Below are positions 50,777 to 59,354 of a DNA stretch of 64,000 nt, piece by piece. The DNA lies in NCBI RefSeq assembly GCF_019042245.1, contig NZ_JAHQCX010000023.1, positions 1-64,000 of the forward strand. Reading direction: 5' to 3'. Numbering within the stretch: position 1 is the first letter of the stretch; each line of letters starts with the position of its first letter. The stretch is from Diplocloster modestus (GTDB taxonomy: Bacteria; Bacillota; Clostridia; Lachnospirales; Lachnospiraceae). The notes beneath the pieces are model-generated. The model saw nothing but the letters and a program-made list of their open reading frames with translations, was not told the origin of the DNA and ran no database searches. A program made the position numbers and the translations under genes.

Positions 50777-53428
50777 ATGAGCGAAAAGATTGTATTGATA
50801 GATGGGCACAGCATACTGAACCGGGCATTTTTCGGTGTGCCGGATCTGACGAATTCGGATGGATTGCATACGAATGCGATTTATGGGTTTTTAAATATAA
50901 TGTTTAAGATTCTGGAGGAGGAGCAGGCCGATTATCTGACTGTGGCGTTTGATGTACATGCACCGACCTTCCGGCATGAGATGTTTGGAGACTATAAGGG
51001 AACCAGAAAACCGATGGCGGATGAACTGCACCAGCAGGTGCCGGTGATGAAGGAAGTGCTGGGCGCTATGGGGATTCAGGTGATCGAGCAGGCCGGGTAT
51101 GAGGCAGATGATCTGCTGGGCACCATATCCAAACGCTGTGAGGAACTGGGCCTGGAGGTATCAGTGGTGTCCGGGGACAGGGATCTGCTGCAGCTGGCCA
51201 CGGATAAGGTAAAGATCCGGATTCCCAAGACGAAACGGGGGACCACGGAGGTTGAGGATTATTACGCGGCGGATGTATGTAAGAGTTATCAGGTGACGCC
51301 CACCCAGTTTATCGATGTCAAGGCATTGATGGGGGACGCTTCGGATAATATTCCGGGGGTACCGGGAATTGGGGAAAAGACGGCGACAAAGATCATCGTG
51401 GATTATGGCAGCATCGAAAATGCTTATGCCCATGTGGAGGAGATTAAGCCAAACCGGGCGAAAGAAGCGCTGCGGGATCATTATGATATGGCTCAGATGA
51501 GTAAAACCCTGGCCACGATCTGTGTGGACTGTGACATCCCATTCTCATTGGATAAGGCGAAGCTGGGCGAGCTGTATACACCCGAGGCTTATAACCTGTT
51601 TAAACAGCTGGAATTTAAGAATATGCTGAGCCGGTTTCACGTGGAAGTGCCTGCACAAAAAGTAGAAGGACATTTTCGAAAAGTCACGCTGCTGCAGGAT
51701 GTGGAGGAAGTGTTCCGGAATATTCAGAATATTCTGGAGAAGAACAGCCGGATCGGCTTCATATGGATAGAGGAGAACGAGATTCTCGGGCTCGCTCTTG
51801 CCTGCGGGGATAAGGAGATCTGTTATATTCCGGTAGAAGGCTTTGTGACGGAAGAGTACCTGAAGGAACAGCTGGGGAAGCTGATGGCAAAAGCGGATGC
51901 GGCGGCGACGCTGGATCTTAAAAGCCAGCTGGGGCAGATTGTCCTGACAGACTCTGTGAAAGAGCGGCTGTTCGACTGTAATATTGCTGCGTATCTGCTG
52001 AATCCGTTAAAAGACAGCTATTCCTATGATGATCTTGCTAAGGAATATCTGGGAATGATGATTCCGTCCCGGATGGATCTGCTGGGCAAATCAGGATGGA
52101 CGATGGCGCAGGAAGAAAAACCCCGGGAATTTTTGACCTGTGTCTGTTATATGGCTTATATTGCCTGGAAAGCGGCGGGAGAACTGCAGACAGACCTAAG
52201 GGACACCGATATGCTTCGGCTTTTCCAAACGGTGGAGATGCCGTTAGTGTTTACCCTTTACGATATGGAACAGGCCGGGATCCTGGTGCAGGCGGAAGAG
52301 CTTAAGATCTATGGGGAAGAGCTGGGAATCAAGATCGCGCAGCTGGAACAGAGCATCTATCAGATGGCCGGAGAGGAGTTTAATATCAATTCTCCAAAAC
52401 AGCTGGGCGTGGTGCTGTTTGAACATCTGGAACTTCCCGGAGGGAAAAAGACGAAGACCGGATTCTCCACGGCGGCGGATGTGCTGGAAAAGCTGGCCCC
52501 GGAAAATGAGATCGTGTCGCTGATTCTGGAATACCGCCAGCTGGCAAAATTAAAGTCCACATATGCGGATGGGCTGGCACCCTATATCGCGGCGGACGGA
52601 AGAATCCACAGCACGTTTAACCAGACGATTACGGCTACCGGGAGAATCAGCAGTACGGAGCCGAATCTTCAGAATATACCGATCCGTATGGAATTAGGCC
52701 GGCTGATTCGAAAAGTGTTCATACCTGCGCCCGGCTATGTCTTTATCGATGCGGACTACTCCCAGATCGAGCTGAGGGTATTGGCGCATATGTCGGAAGA
52801 TGAGAATCTGATTCATGCGTACCGTGAAGCGGCGGATATTCACCGGATGACCGCTTCCCAGGTGTTCCATACCCCCTTTGATGAGGTCAGTCCGCAGCAG
52901 AGGAGCAACGCCAAAGCGGTGAATTTCGGTATCGTCTATGGTATCAGTTCCTTTGGGCTGAGCCAGGGCCTTAGCATTACCCGAAAGGAAGCGGCGGATT
53001 ATATTGAGAAATATTTTGAAACCTATCCGGGTGTGAAGAAATTTCTGGATAATCTGGTGACCCATGCAAAAGAAGAGGGATATGTGACTACCATGTTCGG
53101 CCGCAGGCGGCCGGTTCCGGAATTAAAGTCCAGCAATTTTATGCAGCGCTCCTTCGGAGAGCGGGTGGCCATGAATTCGCCGATCCAGGGAACGGCGGCG
53201 GATATTATCAAGATCGCTATGATCCATGTGAATGAGCGGTTGAAAAAGGAAAAATTAAAGTCCCGGTTGATCCTGCAGGTGCATGATGAGCTGCTGATCG
53301 AGGCAGACAGAAGCGAAGTGGAAGAAGTGCAGAAGATTCTGTCGGAGGAGATGCATCGGGCGGCAGACTTAAGCGTGCCGTTGGAGATCGATATGCACGA
53401 AGGAGAAAACTGGTACGAAGCGAAGTAG
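50777..53428 (+). CDS. polA: DNA polymerase I
   Basis: 883-aa repair and replication polymerase. The 5'-3' exonuclease domain (1-~290) has DGHSILNRAFFG, AGYEADDLLGT and GDASDNIPGVPGIGEKTA. The middle domain (about 310-470) resembles the proofreading fold but lacks its acidic catalytic motifs, as in Bacillus-type enzymes. The polymerase domain (about 490-883) has motif A DADYSQIELRVLAH, motif B RSNAKAVNFGIVYG and motif C QVHDELLIEA. The start follows CACTGGAGGAAACT from the leader repeat. coaE follows 11 bp later, a common Firmicutes order. Confidence 0.97.
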   Translation: MSEKIVLIDGHSILNRAFFGVPDLTNSDGLHTNAIYGFLNIMFKILEEEQADYLTVAFDVHAPTFRHEMFGDYKGTRKPMADELHQQVPVMKEVLGAMGIQVIEQAGYEADDLLGTISKRCEELGLEVSVVSGDRDLLQLATDKVKIRIPKTKRGTTEVEDYYAADVCKSYQVTPTQFIDVKALMGDASDNIPGVPGIGEKTATKIIVDYGSIENAYAHVEEIKPNRAKEALRDHYDMAQMSKTLATICVDCDIPFSLDKAKLGELYTPEAYNLFKQLEFKNMLSRFHVEVPAQKVEGHFRKVTLLQDVEEVFRNIQNILEKNSRIGFIWIEENEILGLALACGDKEICYIPVEGFVTEEYLKEQLGKLMAKADAAATLDLKSQLGQIVLTDSVKERLFDCNIAAYLLNPLKDSYSYDDLAKEYLGMMIPSRMDLLGKSGWTMAQEEKPREFLTCVCYMAYIAWKAAGELQTDLRDTDMLRLFQTVEMPLVFTLYDMEQAGILVQAEELKIYGEELGIKIAQLEQSIYQMAGEEFNINSPKQLGVVLFEHLELPGGKKTKTGFSTAADVLEKLAPENEIVSLILEYRQLAKLKSTYADGLAPYIAADGRIHSTFNQTITATGRISSTEPNLQNIPIRMELGRLIRKVFIPAPGYVFIDADYSQIELRVLAHMSEDENLIHAYREAADIHRMTASQVFHTPFDEVSPQQRSNAKAVNFGIVYGISSFGLSQGLSITRKEAADYIEKYFETYPGVKKFLDNLVTHAKEEGYVTTMFGRRRPVPELKSSNFMQRSFGERVAMNSPIQGTAADIIKIAMIHVNERLKKEKLKSRLILQVHDELLIEADRSEVEEVQKILSEEMHRAADLSVPLEIDMHEGENWYEAK

Positions 53429-53439
53429 GAGCGGATCGT

Positions 53440-54054
53440 ATGAAAGTGATTGGCATCACCGGAGGTGTCGGTTCCGGGAAAAGTACTATATTGGAGTATA
53501 TAGGAAGAAATTATAACGCACGGGTGATCCAGGCGGATAAAGTGGGTCATCTGATGATGGAGACAGGGCAGCCCGGCTATTATCAGGTAGTGGAGACCTT
53601 CGGAAGCGGCATCCTGAACGGGGATCAGACCGTCAACAGGGCAAAGCTGTCGGCTCTGGTATTCGAAAAGCCGGAACTGCTGGCAAAGCTTGAGAAAATT
53701 ATCCATCCAGCGGTGAAAACTTACATTGTGGAAGAGATTGATAAAGAGAGGGAAGCGGGAAAGCTTTCTCTGGTGCTGGTCGAAGCAGCGCTGCTGATTG
53801 AAGACAATTACCGCGTTCTCTGCGATGAATTCTGGTATATTTACGCGTCGGACGATATACGCCGGGAACGGTTGAAGCGCTCGCGGGGCTACAGCGACGA
53901 AAAGGTGGAGCGGATAATGGCACATCAGCTGTCAGCGGAAGAATACCGCAGGCACTGTGCAAAAGAGATTGACAATAATGGGGAGCTTTCGTATGTATAT
54001 GTCCAGATTGATCGGAAAATGAGGGAGAGCGGTATCCGTAAACGGCAGGAATGA
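53440..54054 (+). CDS. coaE: dephospho-CoA kinase
   Basis: Last step of coenzyme A synthesis, 204 aa. P-loop GITGGVGSGKST at about 5-16; the dephospho-CoA lid region has ADKVGHLMME and VLVEAALLIED. The C-terminus has the RLKRSRGYSDEKVERIMAHQ helix. Start ATG is after AGTAGGAGCGGATCGT. It is co-transcribed with polA. Confidence 0.95.
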   Translation: MKVIGITGGVGSGKSTILEYIGRNYNARVIQADKVGHLMMETGQPGYYQVVETFGSGILNGDQTVNRAKLSALVFEKPELLAKLEKIIHPAVKTYIVEEIDKEREAGKLSLVLVEAALLIEDNYRVLCDEFWYIYASDDIRRERLKRSRGYSDEKVERIMAHQLSAEEYRRHCAKEIDNNGELSYVYVQIDRKMRESGIRKRQE

Positions 54055-54182
54055 ATTCATATGTCCTGCAATTGGTTATCCATTAGGACAGGCTCAGGGA
54101 TAAGAAATAAATAGAGGTTTATAGGAGATAGAATAGCATTGGGACAGAAAAATGTGAGACAGGATCAGAAAGGAAGAACAGC

Positions 54183-54980
54183 ATGAATTTATGCAGTATA
54201 GCCAGCGGCAGCAGCGGGAACTGTATCTATGTGGGCAGTGAAAAAACGCATTTGCTGGTGGACGCGGGAATCAGCGGTAAACGGATCGAACAGGGACTGA
54301 ATGAACTGGATCTGACCACAGGGGATATGAAGGGGATTCTGATTACCCATGAACATATCGATCACGTACAGGGCCTGGGAGTGCTGGCCAGAAGATATGG
54401 ATTGCCGATCTATGGGACAGCAGCCACTTTTGAGGCGGTGAAGCGGATGAATTCCGTGGGAAAGATACCGGATGAGCTGTTTTGTCCGATCCGTCCGGAT
54501 GACGTGTTTGAAATCGAGGATTTGCAGATCCGGCCGTTTTCCATTTCCCATGATGCCGCTGATCCGGTGGCTTACCGGCTGGAATGCGGTGCGAAGGCAG
54601 TCGGAGTTGCCACTGATATGGGGATTTATACAGATTACATCGTGGAGAATCTGCAGGGCTTAGATGCCCTTTTGCTGGAGGCGAACCATGATATACATAT
54701 GCTGGAGGTGGGTGCCTATCCCTATCCGTTGAAGCGGCGGATTCTGGGAGAACGAGGCCATCTGTCAAACGAAGCCAGCGGTCAGCTGCTTTGCAGGCTG
54801 TTGCATGATAAATTAAAATCAATCGTACTGGGTCATCTGAGCAAGGAGAACAACTATGCGGAACTGGCCTATGAAACGGTAAAGCTGGAAATAGACCTGG
54901 ATATGTGCCCGTACCAATCCGGGGATTTTAAAATCCAGGTGGCAAAAAGAGACTGCGTATCGGATCTAATCGCAGTTTGA
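54183..54980 (+). CDS. WalJ/YycJ-like metallo-beta-lactamase-fold hydrolase
   Basis: 265-aa cytosolic MBL-fold protein. N-terminal LCSIASGSSGNC is the family hallmark. Metal ligands are ITHEHIDHVQG near 55-65, SHDAADPVAYR and ATDMG, with LLLEANHDIHML near 165 and VLGHLSKENN near 220. WalJ homologues are linked to DNA repair or replication exonuclease functions and WalRK control, but walRK genes are not here. The start follows AAAGGAAGAACAGC. Confidence 0.88.
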   Translation: MNLCSIASGSSGNCIYVGSEKTHLLVDAGISGKRIEQGLNELDLTTGDMKGILITHEHIDHVQGLGVLARRYGLPIYGTAATFEAVKRMNSVGKIPDELFCPIRPDDVFEIEDLQIRPFSISHDAADPVAYRLECGAKAVGVATDMGIYTDYIVENLQGLDALLLEANHDIHMLEVGAYPYPLKRRILGERGHLSNEASGQLLCRLLHDKLKSIVLGHLSKENNYAELAYETVKLEIDLDMCPYQSGDFKIQVAKRDCVSDLIAV

Positions 54981-55066
54981 AAAAGAGAATTATAGAAATA
55001 AAATTAAGAGAAAATTAAAAAGAGAATTAAGAAAGAGATTTGAGAAGAATAGAAGGAGAGCAGAGG

Positions 55067-55339
55067 ATGAAAAAGACAATCATTACCGTTGTGGGAAAGG
55101 ATACCGTGGGTATCATCGCCAAAGTGTGTACATACCTGGCAAATAACAATATTAATATAGAGGATATTTCTCAGACGATCGTGCAGGAATATTTCAACAT
55201 GATGATGATCGTGGATACAAATCATTCCACCAAGCCTTTTGCGGATCTGTGTAAGGAGCTGGATCAGATCGGAGATGAAATCGGGGTAACCATCAAATGC
55301 CAGCATGAAGATATTTTTGACAAAATGCATCGGATTTAA
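55067..55339 (+). CDS. ACT-domain protein (UPF0237 type)
   Basis: 90-aa single ACT domain (KKTIITVVGKDTVGIIAKVCTYLANNNINIEDIS in two parts) and an acidic tail. The ATG at 55067 follows GAAGGAGAGCAGAGG. ACT domains bind amino acids; this one sits 26 bp before a UPF0210 gene, and this pairing is conserved across Firmicutes and archaea. The role is unknown. Confidence 0.9.
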   Translation: MKKTIITVVGKDTVGIIAKVCTYLANNNINIEDISQTIVQEYFNMMMIVDTNHSTKPFADLCKELDQIGDEIGVTIKCQHEDIFDKMHRI

Positions 55340-55365
55340 CGAGAGGAAGGCGCAGGGATAACGCG

Positions 55366-56730
55366 ATGATTAATATATTTGAAGTAAATGAAACGAACCG
55401 GATGATCGAACAGGCGAATCTGGATGTGCGTACGATTACGCTGGGTATCAGCCTGCTGGACTGTGCAGATGCAGATCTGCAAAAAGTAAATGAAAATATT
55501 TACCGTAAAATTACAACCCTGGCGGAAAAGCTGGTGGCTACCGGAAAAGAGATCGAGCGGGAATTCGGGGTTCCCATTGTAAATAAAAGAATTTCTGTGA
55601 CCCCCATTGCCCTGGTGGGAGCGTCAGCCTGCAAGTGCCCGGAGGATTTCGTGGAGATCGCGAAGACATTAGATAAGGCGGCAAAGACGGTGGGAGTCAA
55701 CTTCATCGGTGGATATTCCGCGCTGGTGTCCAAAGGAATGACGGCGGCGGATGAGTATCTGATCCGTTCGATTCCCGCGGCGCTTTCCTGCACCGACCGG
55801 GTGTGCAGCTCTGTGAATGTGGGTTCCACAAAATGTGGGATAAATATGGATGCTGTGAAACTTTTGGGAGAAACTGTATTAAAGACGGCGGAATATACAA
55901 AGGAGCAGGATTCTCTGGGCTGTGCGAAGCTGGTCGTATTCTGCAACGCGCCGGATGATAATCCGTTTATGGCAGGAGCTTTCCACGGCGTTACGGAAGC
56001 GGATGCCATAATTAACGTAGGTGTCAGCGGCCCTGGTGTTGTGAAGCAGGCGTTGGAACAGGTGCGGGGGGAAAACTTCGAGGTTCTCTGTGAGACCATC
56101 AAAAAGACCGCCTTTAAGGTAACCCGGGTGGGTCAGCTGGTAGCCCAGGAAGCGTCAAGGCGTATGGGGATTCCCTTTGGAATCGTGGACTTGTCATTAG
56201 CACCCACGCCGGCCATCGGGGACTCAGTGGCAGAGATCCTTCAGGAGATCGGACTGGAATACCCGGGAGCGCCCGGTACCACGGCGGCTCTGGCCTTGCT
56301 CAACGATCAGGTAAAAAAAGGCGGAGTGATGGCATCCTCCTATGTGGGAGGCTTGAGCGGCGCATTTATACCGGTCAGTGAAGACCAGGGGATGATCGAC
56401 GCGGTGGAAGCAGGGGCGTTAACTCTGGAAAAATTGGAAGCCATGACCTGTGTCTGCTCTGTCGGCCTGGATATGATTGCCGTGCCGGGAGACACGAAGG
56501 CATCCACGATTTCCGGTATTATCGCAGATGAGATGGCCATTGGTATGATCAATCAGAAGACGACGGCAGTCCGTCTGATTCCTGTGATCGGGAAAACGGT
56601 GGGAGATACGGTAGAATTCGGTGGTCTGCTGGGGTATGCGCCGGTGATGCCGGTGAACGGTTTTTCCTGCGAGAGATTTGTGAACAGGGGAGGCCGGATT
56701 CCCGCCCCAATACACAGCTTCAAAAACTAA
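55366..56730 (+). CDS. UPF0210/DUF711 (PFL-like) family protein
   Basis: 454-aa soluble protein related in fold to glycyl-radical enzymes but without the radical glycine motif. It has DVRTITLGISLLDCAD near the start, NKRISVTPIALVGASA near 72, RVCSSVNVGSTKCGINMDAV split near 145 and PVNGFSCERFVNRGGRIPAP at the end. It is encoded with the ACT-domain protein. Its activity is not established. Confidence 0.9.
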   Translation: MINIFEVNETNRMIEQANLDVRTITLGISLLDCADADLQKVNENIYRKITTLAEKLVATGKEIEREFGVPIVNKRISVTPIALVGASACKCPEDFVEIAKTLDKAAKTVGVNFIGGYSALVSKGMTAADEYLIRSIPAALSCTDRVCSSVNVGSTKCGINMDAVKLLGETVLKTAEYTKEQDSLGCAKLVVFCNAPDDNPFMAGAFHGVTEADAIINVGVSGPGVVKQALEQVRGENFEVLCETIKKTAFKVTRVGQLVAQEASRRMGIPFGIVDLSLAPTPAIGDSVAEILQEIGLEYPGAPGTTAALALLNDQVKKGGVMASSYVGGLSGAFIPVSEDQGMIDAVEAGALTLEKLEAMTCVCSVGLDMIAVPGDTKASTISGIIADEMAIGMINQKTTAVRLIPVIGKTVGDTVEFGGLLGYAPVMPVNGFSCERFVNRGGRIPAPIHSFKN

Positions 56731-56855
56731 GAATAGTTGTGGAGCGAATGCGGAACAACTATTCGCTACCGACCGGCTATGCCGGGCGGGTACCGCTAAG
56801 TATTTAATCGGAGCGAATGCGGAGATTAAAGTTGTGGAGCGAATGCGGAACAACT
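56731..56855. repeat. three hairpins with constant loop and variable stems
   Basis: GGAGCGAATGCGGA forms the loop three times, with stems GAATAGTTGT/ACAACTATTC (56731-56764), TTTAATC/GATTAAA (56803-56830) and AGTTGT/ACAACT (56830-56855). The middle stem differs fully yet is self-complementary. They lie in the leader of the MATE gene. Confidence 0.75.
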
Positions 56856-56872
56856 AAAGGGGTTATTTAGTT

Positions 56873-58234
56873 ATGAATAAAGATATGACAGTGGGGAAAC
56901 CCGGGAGGACTTTGTTCTTTTTCGCGGTACCCATGGTGCTGGGCAATCTGTTTCAGCAGCTTTATAATATCGTCGATTCGATGATTGTGGGAAATTTTGT
57001 AGGCTCGGATGCGCTGGCTGCTGTCGGCGCGTCTGCGTCTATTACTTTTTTATTTGTGGCTATAGCCACTGGCATGAGTGTGGGTTCATCCGTAGTGATC
57101 TCCCAGTTCTTCGGTGCCAGACAGATGGGAAAGGTCAAGACCTGTATCTATACGATCCTGTTGTTCGCCGCTGTGTTAAGTGCCGTGCTTACGGTGATCG
57201 GAGTAGGAGGAAGCGGTGTGATCCTGCGCTGGATGAATACACCGGATAATGTGTTTGCAGACGCATCCACATATCTGAGAATCTATTTCGCGGGTATGTT
57301 CTTCCTTTTTACCTACAATACGCTGACATCTATTTTTAATGCGCTGGGGGATTCCAGGTCTCCGCTGGTATTCCTGGCATTTTCGTCACTAACAAACATC
57401 GTTCTGGACCTGGTCTTTGTCATACGATTTGAAATGGGTGTGGCGGGCGTGGCATATGCCACCCTGATTTCCCAGGGGATCTCCGCGGTACTCTCCTTTA
57501 TCTGGCTGATGATCCGCCTCCGCAAAATGCAGATCCAGGAGGATTTTTCCTATTTTGACTTCCGTACCCTGAAAACAATCTGGAAGATCGCGATTCCATC
57601 CACCATTCAGCAGTCCATCGTATCCATCGGTTTCGTACTGGTACAGGCACTTGTCAACCGCTATGGATCCGTGGTGATGGCGGGGTACGCGGCAGCCGGT
57701 AAGATAGATAGTATAGCGATCCTGCCGATGGTAAATGTGGGGAATGCCATGTCCACCTTTACCGCCCAGAATATCGGGGCTGGAAAGCCGGAGCGGGTAA
57801 CCAGAGGGCTGCGGGCCGGCTGGATCATGAGTGGAGTAATCGGGCTAATTGTCACGGTTATCTTATTCCTCTGGGGTGATGTCTTTGTGGGCGCTTTTGT
57901 AGATACAGCCAGTAACCTGGAGGTAATCGCCGTGGGAGTGGAATACTTAAGAGTGGTCAGTACCTTCTATGTGGTCATGGGAGTTATGAATACGGCAAAC
58001 GGAGTGCTAAGGGGCGCCGGAGATATCAAGGTGTTCCTGGTCAGTGCCCTGTGCAATCTGGGCAGCCGGGTGATTCTGGCCTATGCGCTCGCCTATGTGA
58101 TCGGAAAATCCGCGATCTGGTGGGCTATACCGATCGGCTGGTCTATCGGGCTCATCATCTCCCTGATCCGGTTAAAGAGTGGAAAATGGAAAGGAAAATC
58201 ACTGGTAGATACAACGCCTTTACCCGAAGATTAG
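56873..58234 (+). CDS. MATE-family multidrug/drug exporter
   Basis: 453-aa membrane protein with about twelve helices in two halves. The N-terminal KPGRTLFFFAVPMVLGNLFQ, QQLYNIVDSMIVG and SDALAAVGAS are typical of NorM/DinF-type MATE exporters. Sodium- or proton-driven export of cations is the family role; the substrate is unknown. AAAGGGGTTATTTAGTT precedes the start. The LysR-type regulator follows 20 bp later and could control it. Confidence 0.9.
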   Translation: MNKDMTVGKPGRTLFFFAVPMVLGNLFQQLYNIVDSMIVGNFVGSDALAAVGASASITFLFVAIATGMSVGSSVVISQFFGARQMGKVKTCIYTILLFAAVLSAVLTVIGVGGSGVILRWMNTPDNVFADASTYLRIYFAGMFFLFTYNTLTSIFNALGDSRSPLVFLAFSSLTNIVLDLVFVIRFEMGVAGVAYATLISQGISAVLSFIWLMIRLRKMQIQEDFSYFDFRTLKTIWKIAIPSTIQQSIVSIGFVLVQALVNRYGSVVMAGYAAAGKIDSIAILPMVNVGNAMSTFTAQNIGAGKPERVTRGLRAGWIMSGVIGLIVTVILFLWGDVFVGAFVDTASNLEVIAVGVEYLRVVSTFYVVMGVMNTANGVLRGAGDIKVFLVSALCNLGSRVILAYALAYVIGKSAIWWAIPIGWSIGLIISLIRLKSGKWKGKSLVDTTPLPED

Positions 58235-58254
58235 CAGGAAACAGGAGGGGTTAG

Positions 58255-59190
58255 ATGAATATCGCGCATTTACGGTATGCGGTAGAGATTGCCAAGACAG
58301 GCTCCATTACACAGGCGGCGGATAATCTGTATATGGGGCAGCCGAACATGAGCAAAGCGGTAAAAGAACTGGAATCCACGCTGGGAATCGTGATTTTCAA
58401 GCGGACGCCCAGGGGAGTGGTACCCACTCAAAAAGGAAAGGAGTTCCTGGCCTACGCCCGGAATATCCTGGCCCAGATTGATAATCTGGAATCTCATTAC
58501 AAGCAGCAGGAGGAAGACTACCAGAGCTTCTCTGCATTTGTTCCGCGGGGCAGTTACATTGCCACTGCGTTTACGCGGTTTGTAAATGAACTGGATTTTG
58601 ACCGGGGACTGGAACTGAACTTCAAAGAGACCAATACGATGGCCATTATAAACGGCGTGCTGGAGTACGAATGCAATCTGGGAATTATCCGTTACCAGGC
58701 CGTCTATGAAGAATACTTTCAGAACATGATCCATGAACGGGGCTTAAAAAGCCAGCCGGTTCTGGAATATGAATATAAGGCCCTGATGTCCAAAGAGCAT
58801 CCTCTGGCCGCCAAAGAACAGGTAAACGATCAGCAGATCTGCGGTTACACGGAAATCATGCATGGAGACCTGGCCGTTCCTTTCCTGCCGGTGACGAATC
58901 CGGCCCAAAGCGGGTGCGAAAAGATGACAAAGCGCCGCATTTACGTGTATGAAAGGGGAAGCCAGTTCGATCTGCTGGTCAACGTGCCCGGCACCTACAT
59001 GTGGGTTTCGCCCATGCCCCGGGAAGTATTAGACCGCTATGGTCTGGTGCAGAAGTCCTGCAAGATATCAGAACATCGCTATCGGGATGTTCTGATCTAC
59101 CACCGTGACTATCATTTCACCGAACTGGATAAGCTGTTTTTAGAAAAACTGGAAACCGTCAAAACGGAATTGGGGACATGTCCAAATTGA
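58255..59190 (+). CDS. LysR-family transcriptional regulator
   Basis: 311-aa regulator. The winged helix at 1-60 (NIAHLRYAVEIAKTGSITQA, AADNLYMGQPNMSKAVKELE) and the effector domain (about 90-300) of LysR type are present. It lies 20 bp after the MATE gene and before a triple GGACATGTCC array and the alcohol dehydrogenase, so either may be its target. The first palindrome overlaps its own 3' end. Start ATG after CAGGAGGGGTTAG. Confidence 0.92.
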   Translation: MNIAHLRYAVEIAKTGSITQAADNLYMGQPNMSKAVKELESTLGIVIFKRTPRGVVPTQKGKEFLAYARNILAQIDNLESHYKQQEEDYQSFSAFVPRGSYIATAFTRFVNELDFDRGLELNFKETNTMAIINGVLEYECNLGIIRYQAVYEEYFQNMIHERGLKSQPVLEYEYKALMSKEHPLAAKEQVNDQQICGYTEIMHGDLAVPFLPVTNPAQSGCEKMTKRRIYVYERGSQFDLLVNVPGTYMWVSPMPREVLDRYGLVQKSCKISEHRYRDVLIYHRDYHFTELDKLFLEKLETVKTELGTCPN

Positions 59191-59225
59191 TCTGGGACAT
59201 GTCCAAACTGATTTGGGACATGTCC
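59174..59225. promoter_or_regulatory. three GGACATGTCC palindromes at 21-bp spacing
   Basis: Exact copies at 59174-59183, 59195-59204 and 59216-59225, each followed by AAA. The 21-bp period puts them on one helix face. The first lies inside the LysR coding end. Possible operator array or REP-like unit. Confidence 0.55.
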
Positions 59226-59291
59226 AAATCCACCCATGTGCCTGCATACATATCTGTATTCCAATTTTATATTACCCATATATCCGAAAGT

Positions 59292-59331
59292 TTGTTAAAA
59301 TAATAACAGAAAATTGTTAAATAAATAACAG
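59292..59331. promoter_or_regulatory. two tandem Rex-like operators
   Basis: TTGTTAA-N4-ATAACAG occurs at 59292-59309 and again at 59314-59331. The clostridial Rex box is TTGTTAANNNNTTAACAA; left halves match fully, right halves 5 of 7. They lie 23-63 bp before the Fe-ADH start, overlapping a TAAAAT -10 at 59296-59301. Confidence 0.7.
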
Positions 59332-59354
59332 ACAAAGGAAAGGATGAGTATAAC

